Source of the DNA: Clostridiales bacterium
GTDB taxonomy: Bacteria > Bacillota > Clostridia > Christensenellales > Aristaeellaceae
Direction of reading: 5' to 3'
DNA length: 62,893 nt
Assembly: GCA_024695415.1 (NCBI GenBank)
Contig: JAILIE010000069.1
Coordinates: forward strand, 1 to 62,893
The notes under the pieces are model-generated. The model did no database searches. It worked only from the letters and a program-made list of their open reading frames with translations, and was not told the origin of the DNA. The position numbers and the translations under genes were made by a program. Of this stretch, positions 8,035-16,084 are shown piece after piece. The first letter of the stretch is position 1. Each line of letters starts with the position of its first letter.

Positions 8035-9942
8035 ATGGCGATTCAGAAAGAAAACGGTTCCGTATCCATCGATGCGCAGAACATTATGCCGGTCATCAAG
8101 CGCTGGCTGTATTCAGATAAGGATATCTTCCTGCGGGAAGCAGTTTCCAACGCGTGCGACGCGATCACCAAGTTCCGGATGCTGCATCCGGACAGCGAGG
8201 AAGCCATGACGGTGACCGTGTCGGTGGACAAGGAGCAGAAGACCATCCGCATTTCCGATACCGGCATCGGCATGACGGCGGACGAGGTGCGCAAGTATAT
8301 CAACCAGGTGGCGTTCTCCGGCGCTTCGGAATTCATGAAGCAGTTTGAGGACAAACCGGACGAGAAGGCGGACATCATCGGCCACTTCGGCCTGGGCTTC
8401 TATTCCGTATTCATGGTCAGCGACAAGGTGGAGATCGAGACGCTGAGCAGCGAAGGCGAAGCGGAGCCGGTGCACTGGGTTTCCGAGGACGGGATGGGCT
8501 ACGAGCTGTCCGAAGGCACCCGCGCCGCGCACGGAACGGATATCATCCTGCATATTACGGAAGAGGACAAGGAATTCCTGGAGACCTGGCGCGCGCGGGA
8601 GGTGCTGAACCGCTACTGCGGATACATGGCGTACCCCGTGATGCTCGAGGACGCGAACGCGAAGCCGGGGGAGAAGGAGGTGCCCGTCGGCGACGAGAAG
8701 AACGAGGACGGCTCCCCAAAGACCGAAAAGATCCTGGAGATGCCCAGGCCCCAGCAGGTCAACGACACGGCGCCCCTGTGGCTGAAGAAGCCGGCGGACT
8801 GCACGGACGAGGAGTACAAGGCGTTCTACCGTAAGGTGTTCATGGACTATGAGGAGCCGCTGTTCTGGATCCACCTGAACGTGGACTACCCCTTCAACCT
8901 GAAGGGCATCCTGTACTTCCCGAAGCTGAAGAACGACTTCGGTACCCACGAGGGCCAGATCAAGCTTTTCGCGGGACAGGTGTTCGTGGCGGACAATATC
9001 AAGGAGGTCATCCCCGAGTTCCTGATGCTGCTCAAGGGCGTGATCGACTGCCCCGACCTGCCCCTGAACGTCAGCCGCTCCTTCCTGCAGAACGACGGCT
9101 ATGTGAAAAAGATCAGCGCGCACATCACCAAGAAGGTGGCGGACAAGCTGAACAGCCTGATGAACACCGAGCGGGAGACCTACGAGGGCTACTGGGACGA
9201 TATCGCGCCCTTCGTCAAGTACGGCGCCATCAAGGACAGCAAGTTCTACGACATGGTCAAAGGCGCGATCCTGATGCGGAAGACCGACGGGAAGTATGTG
9301 ACGATCGAGGAATACAAAGCCGCGAACTTCGACAAGACCGACAAAAAGGTCTATTACACCAACGACGAGAAGCGCCAGGCGGCATCGGTCAAGCTCTACA
9401 CGGACCGGGGAATCGACGTGGCCGTGATGAGCACCCTGATCGACGGAAACTTCATGTCCTTCATGGAATACCAGGGCAAGGAGGAGGAGCGGGTGACCTT
9501 CGCCCGGGTCGACGCGGACATCGACGGGCTGAAGGAGGAATCCGAGGAAGGGAAGGAACTGGACGCGGAGAAGCTGCAGGCCATGTTCCGCTCCGCGCTG
9601 GGCCGGGAGGACCTGGAAGTGAAGCTGGAGTCCCTGGGCGACGCGGAGATGACCGCCATGGTGACCGAGGACGAGCAGATGCGCCGCTTCAAGGAGATGA
9701 GCAGGATTTACGGGCAGAACTTCCCGATGCCGGACAGCTTCACCCTGGTGCTGAACCGCCGGAACGAAACCGTGCAGGCCCTGGCCGGACGGGATCCGGA
9801 GGACGAGGATACAAAGATGATCTGCTGCCAGGTGTACGACCTGGCGCGGATGGCGGCCCAGCCGCTGGAGGCGGAGGAAATCACCGCGTTCCTGGAGCGG
9901 AGCCGGAAGATCCTGAGCCGCGTGGCCCGGGAAACCAAATAA
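8035..9942 (+). CDS. htpG: Chaperone HtpG (Hsp90)
   Basis: A 635-aa cytosolic ATP-dependent Hsp90 chaperone. The N-terminal GHKL ATPase shows SNACDAI, DTGIGM and GHFGLGFYS. The middle domain and C-terminal dimerisation domain follow. A charged insert near residues 208-225 (PGEKEVPVGDEKNEDG) carries the linker expected between the N and middle domains. Start at 8035 is set by GGGAGGCAAAGG just upstream; the open frame runs further back but that part lies in promoter and leader. The CIRCE site implies control by HrcA, so this is a class I heat-shock gene here. Followed by a strong terminator. Confidence 0.96.
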   Translation: MAIQKENGSVSIDAQNIMPVIKRWLYSDKDIFLREAVSNACDAITKFRMLHPDSEEAMTVTVSVDKEQKTIRISDTGIGMTADEVRKYINQVAFSGASEFMKQFEDKPDEKADIIGHFGLGFYSVFMVSDKVEIETLSSEGEAEPVHWVSEDGMGYELSEGTRAAHGTDIILHITEEDKEFLETWRAREVLNRYCGYMAYPVMLEDANAKPGEKEVPVGDEKNEDGSPKTEKILEMPRPQQVNDTAPLWLKKPADCTDEEYKAFYRKVFMDYEEPLFWIHLNVDYPFNLKGILYFPKLKNDFGTHEGQIKLFAGQVFVADNIKEVIPEFLMLLKGVIDCPDLPLNVSRSFLQNDGYVKKISAHITKKVADKLNSLMNTERETYEGYWDDIAPFVKYGAIKDSKFYDMVKGAILMRKTDGKYVTIEEYKAANFDKTDKKVYYTNDEKRQAASVKLYTDRGIDVAVMSTLIDGNFMSFMEYQGKEEERVTFARVDADIDGLKEESEEGKELDAEKLQAMFRSALGREDLEVKLESLGDAEMTAMVTEDEQMRRFKEMSRIYGQNFPMPDSFTLVLNRRNETVQALAGRDPEDEDTKMICCQVYDLARMAAQPLEAEEITAFLERSRKILSRVARETK

Positions 9943-9958
9943 CGGAAGGACGGAACAG

Positions 9959-9990
9959 GGCGCCCCGGAGAGAAGCCGGGGCGCCTTGTT
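9959..9990 (+). terminator. Terminator of htpG
   Basis: Ten-bp GC-rich perfect stem (9959-9968 with 9976-9985), seven-base loop, then TTGTTT. Confidence 0.85.
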
Positions 9991-9996
9991 TCCGCC

Positions 9997-10026
9997 TTTA
10001 CAAGGGCAAAGGGATTTTGATATACT
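9997..10026 (+). promoter_or_regulatory. Promoter of the MgtC-like/NusG-like/SpoU group
   Basis: TTTACA (9997-10002), 18 bases, TATACT (10021-10026). Transcription should start near 10033, which argues against the ATG codons at 10017 and 10032 as starts of the next gene. Confidence 0.6.
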
Positions 10027-10061
10027 GCAAAATGGAAGAAACCGGAAAAGAGGCAGTTGCT

Positions 10062-10514
10062 TTGAGCGGATTTCTGGACGGACTGAGGGATTTCAGCTTC
10101 GGCACCATGGCGCTGCGGCTGGCGCTGGCCATGCTCTGCGGCGGCGTGCTGGGATACGGCCGGAGCCGGCAGGCGCGGCCCGCCGGCCTGTGGACCTACA
10201 TGCCGGCCTGTGTCGGCGCGACGGCGGCTGTGCTGCTGGCGGAAACCGTATTCAACAAGCCGGGAAAAAAGATCCGGCAGACGCCGGAATACACCCTGGA
10301 AGTGTTTTATAACGAGAAGAACCCGCTGGACGACGTGCTGCGGTACTGCAAGAACAATACCATGACCATCGTCCGGCTGAAGATTCACACCCTGGAGGAC
10401 AGGGACCAGGCACAATACGCCGCGGAGGTTCAGCTGCGGGGCGGCGTGAACAGCGGGGATATGACGGAACGCGTGGAGCGGATGCCCGGAATCGTATCGG
10501 TCGTCACGCTGTAA
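10062..10514 (+). CDS. MgtC/SapB-like protein lacking its central membrane helices
   Basis: A 150-aa protein that joins two parts of the MgtC/SapB family. The N-terminus matches the first two helices (LALAMLCGGVLGYGRS, then RPAGLWTYMPACVGA). The C-terminal about 80 residues match the ACT-like cytosolic domain that follows the membrane part. The expected middle, three more helices with the GIGFLGAG-type motif, is absent, so the protein is about 75 to 80 residues short, without a frameshift. I choose TTG at 10062 because AAAAGAGG lies nine bases upstream and the promoter's start point excludes earlier ATG codons. It heads a three-gene run. Transport or regulatory function is uncertain. Confidence 0.62.
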   Translation: MSGFLDGLRDFSFGTMALRLALAMLCGGVLGYGRSRQARPAGLWTYMPACVGATAAVLLAETVFNKPGKKIRQTPEYTLEVFYNEKNPLDDVLRYCKNNTMTIVRLKIHTLEDRDQAQYAAEVQLRGGVNSGDMTERVERMPGIVSVVTL

Positions 10515-10527
10515 GGAGGGGAACGGG

Positions 10528-11052
10528 ATGTACGTATACTGCCTGTTCTGCCGGACGCAGCGCTGCAAACGGATCGCGCAGCTGATGGAGATCCGGGGCG
10601 TGAATCGGGCGTTTTCCCCGCAGATCATGCAGCGCCACCGGAAGCAGGGGCAGAACCTGCGGGAGGAGCGGGACCTGCTGCCGGGTTATGTGTTCATATT
10701 CAATGACGAGAAACTGACGGACTACCGGGTTTTCTTCGGGATCGACGGCGTGATCCGCCGGGTCGGCCGGCCGGAGGAATGGTACGAGCTGCAGGGCGCG
10801 GACCGGGAATTCGCCCTGAACCTGCTGGAAAAGGACGGCCTGGTCGGCGCGGTGCAGATGGTGAAGATCGGGGACCGGGTGAAGCTGGATGATCCCCTGT
10901 TCGCCGCCACGAAGGGCGAAGTGACCAAAATCGATTACCGGAAGGAACGGGCCCGGGTGGACTTCGTGTTCGACGGGCACGCGAGCTATGTATGGGTATC
11001 GCTGGAACAGGTGAAGGAGATTGATCGGAATGCCGTCACTGGAAGCGTATAA
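10528..11052 (+). CDS. NusG-family transcription elongation factor paralogue (LoaP-like)
   Basis: A 174-aa protein with an N-terminal NGN domain (begins MYVYCLFCRTQ and contains LLPGYVFIF) and a C-terminal KOW domain (VKIGDRVKLDDPL, about 110-165). NusG binds RNA polymerase and either promotes pausing and termination or antiterminates. This lacks the secE-rplK neighbours of housekeeping nusG, so it is probably a specialised paralogue of the LoaP or RfaH kind. AAGGAGGGG precedes the ATG. It overlaps the next gene by 23 bases. Its target operon is not evident from the neighbours. Confidence 0.78.
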   Translation: MYVYCLFCRTQRCKRIAQLMEIRGVNRAFSPQIMQRHRKQGQNLREERDLLPGYVFIFNDEKLTDYRVFFGIDGVIRRVGRPEEWYELQGADREFALNLLEKDGLVGAVQMVKIGDRVKLDDPLFAATKGEVTKIDYRKERARVDFVFDGHASYVWVSLEQVKEIDRNAVTGSV

Positions 11053-11767
11053 AGCCGCGCTGGACTACAGCTACGCGCCGGGCGTTTTTCCGAGCATGGA
11101 GTGCCTGGAGCACCGGCCGGAGCAGGTCCGCCGGCTGCTGGTTCATTCCTCGGCCGCGGGCCGGGAGGGCGTGGGCCGGCTGACCGCCCGGGCGGAGGCA
11201 CTCGGCGTGCGGGTGGAGGAGGCGGACCGGGCGCTCGCCCGGATCAGCGGCAAAGAGAACTGCTTCGCCGCGGCAGTGTTCGGGAAGTTTTCGGACACGC
11301 TGGCGGCCGGGAAGCCGCATGTGGTACTGCACCACCCGGGAGACAGCGGCAATGTCGGAACCATCCTGCGGACGGCGCTGGGATTCGGCGTGGAGGACGT
11401 GGCGATGATCCGGCCCTGCGCGGACCCGTTTGACCCGAAGACGGTCCGGGCGAGCATGGGCAGCCTGTTCAGCCTCCGGATCCATCTGTACGACACCTTT
11501 GAGGATTACCGGGCGGATTACCCGGACCGGATGCTGTATCCGTTCATGCTGGACGCGTCCCTGCCGCTGGGGGAGGTGCTGAACGCGCCGCGCCCCGAAG
11601 CCTGGTCCCTGATCTTCGGAAACGAGGGGAGCGGACTGCCCGCGGAGTTCGCCGGATTCGGCCAGCCGGTCCGGATTGAAAGCAACGACCGGGTAGATTC
11701 CCTGAACCTGGCCGTCGCGGCGGCCATCGCGATCTACCGCTTTATGATCCCCGGAAACAAGGCTTGA
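11030..11767 (+). CDS. SpoU/TrmH-family RNA 2'-O-ribose methyltransferase
   Basis: A 245-aa SPOUT enzyme. The C-terminal half carries the three SpoU motifs: NVGTILRTALGFG, then LIFGNEGSGLP, then VDSLNLAVAAAIAIY, which together form the knotted SAM site. The N-terminal part is the substrate-binding region. It methylates a tRNA or rRNA ribose; the exact site cannot be told. Start ATG at 11030 is nine bases after GAAGGAGA; a TTG at 11021 sits directly against that site and is less likely. Translationally coupled to the NusG-like gene by overlap. Confidence 0.88.
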   Translation: MPSLEAYKAALDYSYAPGVFPSMECLEHRPEQVRRLLVHSSAAGREGVGRLTARAEALGVRVEEADRALARISGKENCFAAAVFGKFSDTLAAGKPHVVLHHPGDSGNVGTILRTALGFGVEDVAMIRPCADPFDPKTVRASMGSLFSLRIHLYDTFEDYRADYPDRMLYPFMLDASLPLGEVLNAPRPEAWSLIFGNEGSGLPAEFAGFGQPVRIESNDRVDSLNLAVAAAIAIYRFMIPGNKA

Positions 11768-11782
11768 TTTGTTCGTACTTTT
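11765..11782 (+). promoter_or_regulatory. Possible AraR-type operator
   Basis: GATTTGTTCGTACTTTTT resembles the ATTTGTACGTACAAAT consensus of AraR, mostly in its left half. It lies 13 bases upstream of the -35 box of the AraR-like gene, fitting self-regulation. The match is imperfect. Confidence 0.3.
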
Positions 11783-11795
11783 TGGCTCCAATCTA

Positions 11796-11824
11796 TTGAA
11801 AATCAAGGAGTTGTCTGTTACAAT
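11796..11824 (+). promoter_or_regulatory. Promoter of the AraR-like regulator
   Basis: TTGAAA (11796-11801), 17 bases, TACAAT (11819-11824). Confidence 0.75.
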
Positions 11825-11855
11825 GGGAACAACCTGAGGAAGGGATGTGTTTTTT

Positions 11856-12947
11856 GTGGCAGAACAGCCCAAGTATTTGCTGGTGGCGGACATCCTGCGC
11901 CGGGAAATCGCCCGCGGCGTATTCCGGGACGGGCAGACGCTGATGACGGAGGAGGATCTCCGCCTTCGCTTCGGTGTGTCGCGTCAGACGATCCGGCAGG
12001 CGATTGCCCTGCTGGAGGACGACGGGCTGGTGGACCGGCGCCGCGGAAGCGGCACCTATGTGCGCCACGGGCCGCGCCGCCGCCAGGGAACCATCCACGT
12101 CGGCGTGGTGGCGACCTATATTACGGACTACATCTTCCCTTCCATCGTGCAGGGGATTGAATCGGTGCTGAACAACGCCGGGGCCGTCATGTCCCTGAGC
12201 GCCACCTATAACGACAGCCGGACGGAACGGAGCATCCTGGAGCGGATGCTGGACGGGCAGGTGGACGGCTTGATCATCGAAGGCACCCGGACCGCGAGCG
12301 AACCCCCGAACGCCGATCTTTTCCTGCGCCTGGCGGAGCGGAACATCCCGGTCCTGTTCATGAACGGGTATTATCCGGGCATCAGCCAGGTGCCCCATGT
12401 GGTGATGGACGACTACGCCGGCGGAAAAATGGCGGCGAGCATCGCGCTGGACCGCGGATACCGGCGGCCGGCGGGCATATTCAAGACGGACGACCTCCAG
12501 GGTGAGGAACGCCTGGCCGGGTTCCAGGACGAAATGGACGCCCGGGGAATCGACGTTCCGCCGGAGCGGCTGCTGCTGTTCGGCACCGAGGAGCGGATGA
12601 ATCTGTTCGATACGCCCGCGGGCGTGGATTTCATCAACATGCTGGTGCGCAAGGAAGCGGACTGCGTGATCGGCTACAATGACGTTTTCGCGGCGACGCT
12701 GATGGGCATCCTGCTGACAGCCGGAATGCACCTGCCGGAGGATATGGGCGTGATCGGCTTCGACAACGCCACCTTCTCACCGATGGTGCAGCCCCCGCTG
12801 ACTACCCTCGGCCATCCGAAGGAGAAGTTCGGCGCCATGGCGGCGGAGAAAATCCTGCGAATGATCGACGGCGAGAAGGAAAAGAGCGTCAGCATGCCCT
12901 GGATCCTGGCGGAACGGGAAAGCCTGCCCCGGATCATTCCGGAATGA
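11856..12947 (+). CDS. GntR-LacI hybrid sugar-responsive repressor (AraR-like)
   Basis: A 363-aa regulator. Residues 1-70 form a GntR-type winged helix (LRLRFGVSRQTIRQAIALLE, then RRRGSGTYV). The rest is a LacI/periplasmic-binding-type effector domain (HVGVVATYITDYIFPSIVQG at its start, ending VIGFDNATFSP). This domain order is that of AraR, the arabinose repressor. No sugar-use genes are adjacent, so the effector is unknown. GTG at 11856 is preferred over GTG at 11847 because GAGGAAGGG is then at a normal distance. It overlaps rlmH by four bases (ATGA). Confidence 0.85.
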   Translation: MAEQPKYLLVADILRREIARGVFRDGQTLMTEEDLRLRFGVSRQTIRQAIALLEDDGLVDRRRGSGTYVRHGPRRRQGTIHVGVVATYITDYIFPSIVQGIESVLNNAGAVMSLSATYNDSRTERSILERMLDGQVDGLIIEGTRTASEPPNADLFLRLAERNIPVLFMNGYYPGISQVPHVVMDDYAGGKMAASIALDRGYRRPAGIFKTDDLQGEERLAGFQDEMDARGIDVPPERLLLFGTEERMNLFDTPAGVDFINMLVRKEADCVIGYNDVFAATLMGILLTAGMHLPEDMGVIGFDNATFSPMVQPPLTTLGHPKEKFGAMAAEKILRMIDGEKEKSVSMPWILAERESLPRIIPE

Positions 12948-13426
12948 GCACCGCGGTTATATGCGTCGGCCGGATGAAGGAGAAGCCGTACCGCCAGATG
13001 GCGGACGAATACCTGAAACGGCTGACCCGGTACGGAAAGACGGAGGAGATTGAGATCCCCGACCTGCCGGAACCCGCGGGAGGAAGCTCCCCCGCGCTGG
13101 AGGAGCAGATCCGCCGCCGGGAGGGGGAAGGCATCCTGAAGGCCATCCGCCCGGGGGATCGGGTGATTGCCATGACTATTCCCGGAGCACGGATGGGATC
13201 GGAGGAACTGGCGGAGCACCTGGAAAAACTCCGCGCCGGCGGCGCCGGAAGGATCGTGTTCGTGATCGGCGGCAGCCTGGGACTGGGAAAGAACGTGCTG
13301 GAGCGGGCCGACGAGGAACTGTCCATGAGCCCGATGACCTTTCCGCACCAGCTGGCCCGCGTGATGCTGCTGGAGCAGCTGTACCGCGCGGAAAAGATCC
13401 TGGCCGGGGAACGATACCACAAATAA
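12944..13426 (+). CDS. rlmH: 23S rRNA pseudouridine-1915 N3-methyltransferase
   Basis: A 160-aa SPOUT methyltransferase that modifies position 1915 in helix 69 of 23S rRNA. The family hallmarks are clear: IVFVIGGSLGLG, then LSMSPMTFPHQLARVMLLEQ, and the C-terminal YHK. Length is the family norm (about 155-160). The start overlaps the stop of the AraR-like gene (ATGA). Downstream gaps of 30 to 40 bases suggest that the next three exported-protein genes may share the transcript. Confidence 0.95.
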   Translation: MSTAVICVGRMKEKPYRQMADEYLKRLTRYGKTEEIEIPDLPEPAGGSSPALEEQIRRREGEGILKAIRPGDRVIAMTIPGARMGSEELAEHLEKLRAGGAGRIVFVIGGSLGLGKNVLERADEELSMSPMTFPHQLARVMLLEQLYRAEKILAGERYHK

Positions 13427-13466
13427 CGGACCCGTGCGCGGTTCCGGAAGAAAGGCTGGAAGAACC

Positions 13467-14042
13467 ATGAGAAGCAGAACCCGGGCGCTGGCGGCGCTCC
13501 TCCTGGCCATGCTGCTGGTTCTGGCCGGCTGCGGGGCAAAGGAGAGCGCGGAACTGCCGGCGCGGACAGAGGTTGTCCGGGCGGCGGAAACCGCCGCGGA
13601 GACACCGCCGGAGGAAGTGCCGGCGGAAAAACCGACCGGGAAACCGACGGAGACGCCGACCGCCCCGCCGAAGGAGACGGAGAAACCCGGGCCGATCATC
13701 GATCCGCAGGAAATCGCGGACTACCTGTTCACCTACGGGAAGCTGCCGGACAACTTCATCACGAAGCAGGAAGCGCAGAACCTCGGGTGGGACAGCAGCC
13801 GGAATTACGTCAGCGACGTGGCGCCGGGCAAGAGTATCGGCGGGGACCGGTTCGGCAACTACGAGGGAAACCTGCCGAAGGTCAAGGGCCGGACCTATTA
13901 CGAGGCGGACTGCGGTTATACCAGAGGGAAGCGCGGGGCCGCGCGGATCGTTTATTCAAGCGACGGGCACGTGTGGTATACCGAGGACCACTACACCACG
14001 TTTACAGAACTGTTCCCATCGGGGCAGGATCCTTCGGAATAA
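13467..14042 (+). CDS. Barnase-like secreted ribonuclease, lipoprotein
   Basis: A 191-aa lipoprotein: signal peptide with lipobox LAGC (Cys22), a Pro/Glu/Thr-rich spacer (about 30-75), and a complete barnase-type guanyl-specific RNase domain (about 80-185). The domain matches barnase closely (LPDNFITKQEAQNLGW, DVAPGKSIGGDRFGN). The catalytic set is present: Glu146 in the EAD motif, Arg160, and His175 in DHYTTF. It should act outside the membrane, tethered to it. No barstar-like inhibitor gene is visible nearby, which would be tolerable for an exported enzyme. ATG at 13467 is preferred because it gives a proper signal peptide. First of three exported proteins in a row. Confidence 0.9.
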   Translation: MRSRTRALAALLLAMLLVLAGCGAKESAELPARTEVVRAAETAAETPPEEVPAEKPTGKPTETPTAPPKETEKPGPIIDPQEIADYLFTYGKLPDNFITKQEAQNLGWDSSRNYVSDVAPGKSIGGDRFGNYEGNLPKVKGRTYYEADCGYTRGKRGAARIVYSSDGHVWYTEDHYTTFTELFPSGQDPSE

Positions 14043-14075
14043 GCCGGGACAATCCTTTTGGGGAGGGATTCATCC

Positions 14076-16052
14076 ATGAAGAGAAACGGAAAGATCATCG
14101 CTATCGCGGCGGCGCTGAGCCTGTGCCTGCTGCTGACGGGATGCTATATCGCGCCGGACGACGTGAACAACAACGGCGGAAACACTACGGTGAACAACCT
14201 GCCGTTCCAGACGATGGCGCCGACCCCGACGGTTACGGTCACCCCGGATACCGTGGTGGTTGAAACCCAGAACGTATTCGGCACGCCGTCCGGGCAGACC
14301 GGCACGGCGGCGACGCCCACGCCCGCGTCCACATCCGGGACCGGCGGATGGAGCGACTGGGGATCCGCGGGTTCCCCGACCGGCTCCCCGACCGCGGTGC
14401 AGACCGGCGGCACGATCGTGTTTTCCGGCGAAACCGTCTCTCCCGGACCGGACGGGACGATTTCGGTGGTAACCGAAATGCCGGCGACGCCCACGCCCAC
14501 CCTCGCGGTCGTGACGCCGTCCCCGACGCCGCCGAGCCTGCAGCTGGGCTTTACGGGAAGCGAATCCGTCCGCGCCCTGCAGCGGCGGCTGAAGGAACTG
14601 GGATACTACAAGGGCAGCATCGACGGCGATTTCGGCACGAATACGGAAAAGGCCGTGAAGGAATTCCAGAAGGCGAACGGACTGTCCGCGGACGGAAAGG
14701 CCGGGGAAAAGACGCTGGCCAAGCTGAACTCCAAGAACGCGATCTCCTACAAGCAGGCGCACGCGACCCCGACCCCGAAGGCCACGGCGAAGGCGACCGC
14801 CAAAGCGACCGCCAAGACGACCCCGACCCCGAACCTGAGCAAGAACTACTACCTGACCGACGGTTCCAGCGGAAAGAAAGTGGAAACCCTGCAGCGCCGG
14901 CTGATCGAGCTGGGCTGGCTGGACGGAAAGGTCACCGGCACCTATGATTCCGCCACGGAGCAGGCGGTGCGCGCCTTCCAGCGGAAGACTTCCGGACTGT
15001 GGGAGGACGGGATCGCCGGGCCGGATACCCTGCGGGCGCTCTACTCGTCCAAAGCGGCGCGGACCAGCAAGGCGGTGGCCAGTTCCGGGGAAACCCTGGA
15101 GTTTGGCAGCGAGGGCAGCGCGGTGAAGAAGCTGCAGCAGAAGCTGAAGGACCTGGGCTACCTGAGCGGTTCCGTGGACGGCAAGTTCGGTGTGGCGACC
15201 CAGGCGGCGGTCATCGCCTTCCAGAAGAACAACAACCTGACGGCGGACGGCAAGGCCGGTACCGCCACGCTGAGCAAGCTGTATTCCGGAAACGCCAACA
15301 AGGCCAGCGGAAACGCCGCGAAGATCACCACCAATGAAAAGAACAGCTCCGGACGGGACACTTCCGGCATCGCTTCCACCGGATACGATACGCTGGAGGA
15401 CGGGTCCACGGGCAGCGCGGTGAAGAAGCTGCAGCAGAAGCTGAAGGACCTGGGTTATTACCACGGAAAGATCGACGGCTCCTTCGGCGAGGAAACCGAG
15501 GCCGCGGTCATGGCCTTCCAGCTGCAGAACAACCTGACGGTGGACGGCAAGGCCGGCCCCGCGACCCAGCGGGTGCTGTACGGTACGGGCGGCAAGAGCG
15601 CGGTCACCTATTCCGCCCTGCGGATGGGCGACACGGGAACCGCCGTACGGAACCTGCAGTATACCCTGTATGAGCTGGGATACTACGACGGATCGATCGA
15701 CGGCGATTACGGCCAGACCACGTCGGACGCCGTACGTGCCTTCCAGATCCAGAACAGCATTTCCCCGGTGGACGGGGTCGCCGGCAGCGTAACGCTCGGC
15801 AAGCTGTACTCTTCCGAGGCCAAGGCCGCCACGTCCGCCAATGTCCAATACGACACGGTACGCCCCGGAGACACGGGAGAGATCGTGGTAGAGATCCAGG
15901 ACTGCCTGGTCCAGATGGGCTATCTCGACAATATCAACGGCGTGTATGACGACGCGACCACCGCGGCCGTGAAGGCGTTCCAGAGCGCGAACGGACTGAC
16001 GGCGGACGGCGTGGCCGGGGCGAAGACCCTGGTCATCCTGTTCGGCTATTGA
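14076..16052 (+). CDS. Lipoprotein with six peptidoglycan-binding repeats
   Basis: A 658-aa lipoprotein: signal peptide with lipobox LLTGC (Cys23), a Thr/Pro/Gly-rich spacer to about 150, then six PG_binding_1 modules (about 155-218, 261-325, 342-405, 440-502, 512-578, 595-658). Each has the pattern LQxxLxxLGYYxGxIDG, FG.xTxxAVxxFQ and DGxAGxxTL. No catalytic domain is present, so it probably links the membrane to the cell wall. Modules 3 and 4 are nearly identical at the DNA level, pointing to recent duplication. GGGGAGGG precedes the ATG at 14076. It sits between the barnase-like and caspase-like genes with gaps of about 30 bases. Confidence 0.92.
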   Translation: MKRNGKIIAIAAALSLCLLLTGCYIAPDDVNNNGGNTTVNNLPFQTMAPTPTVTVTPDTVVVETQNVFGTPSGQTGTAATPTPASTSGTGGWSDWGSAGSPTGSPTAVQTGGTIVFSGETVSPGPDGTISVVTEMPATPTPTLAVVTPSPTPPSLQLGFTGSESVRALQRRLKELGYYKGSIDGDFGTNTEKAVKEFQKANGLSADGKAGEKTLAKLNSKNAISYKQAHATPTPKATAKATAKATAKTTPTPNLSKNYYLTDGSSGKKVETLQRRLIELGWLDGKVTGTYDSATEQAVRAFQRKTSGLWEDGIAGPDTLRALYSSKAARTSKAVASSGETLEFGSEGSAVKKLQQKLKDLGYLSGSVDGKFGVATQAAVIAFQKNNNLTADGKAGTATLSKLYSGNANKASGNAAKITTNEKNSSGRDTSGIASTGYDTLEDGSTGSAVKKLQQKLKDLGYYHGKIDGSFGEETEAAVMAFQLQNNLTVDGKAGPATQRVLYGTGGKSAVTYSALRMGDTGTAVRNLQYTLYELGYYDGSIDGDYGQTTSDAVRAFQIQNSISPVDGVAGSVTLGKLYSSEAKAATSANVQYDTVRPGDTGEIVVEIQDCLVQMGYLDNINGVYDDATTAAVKAFQSANGLTADGVAGAKTLVILFGY

Positions 16053-16084
16053 CAGGATCCGCCGGAGTATAAAGGAGAAACAGA

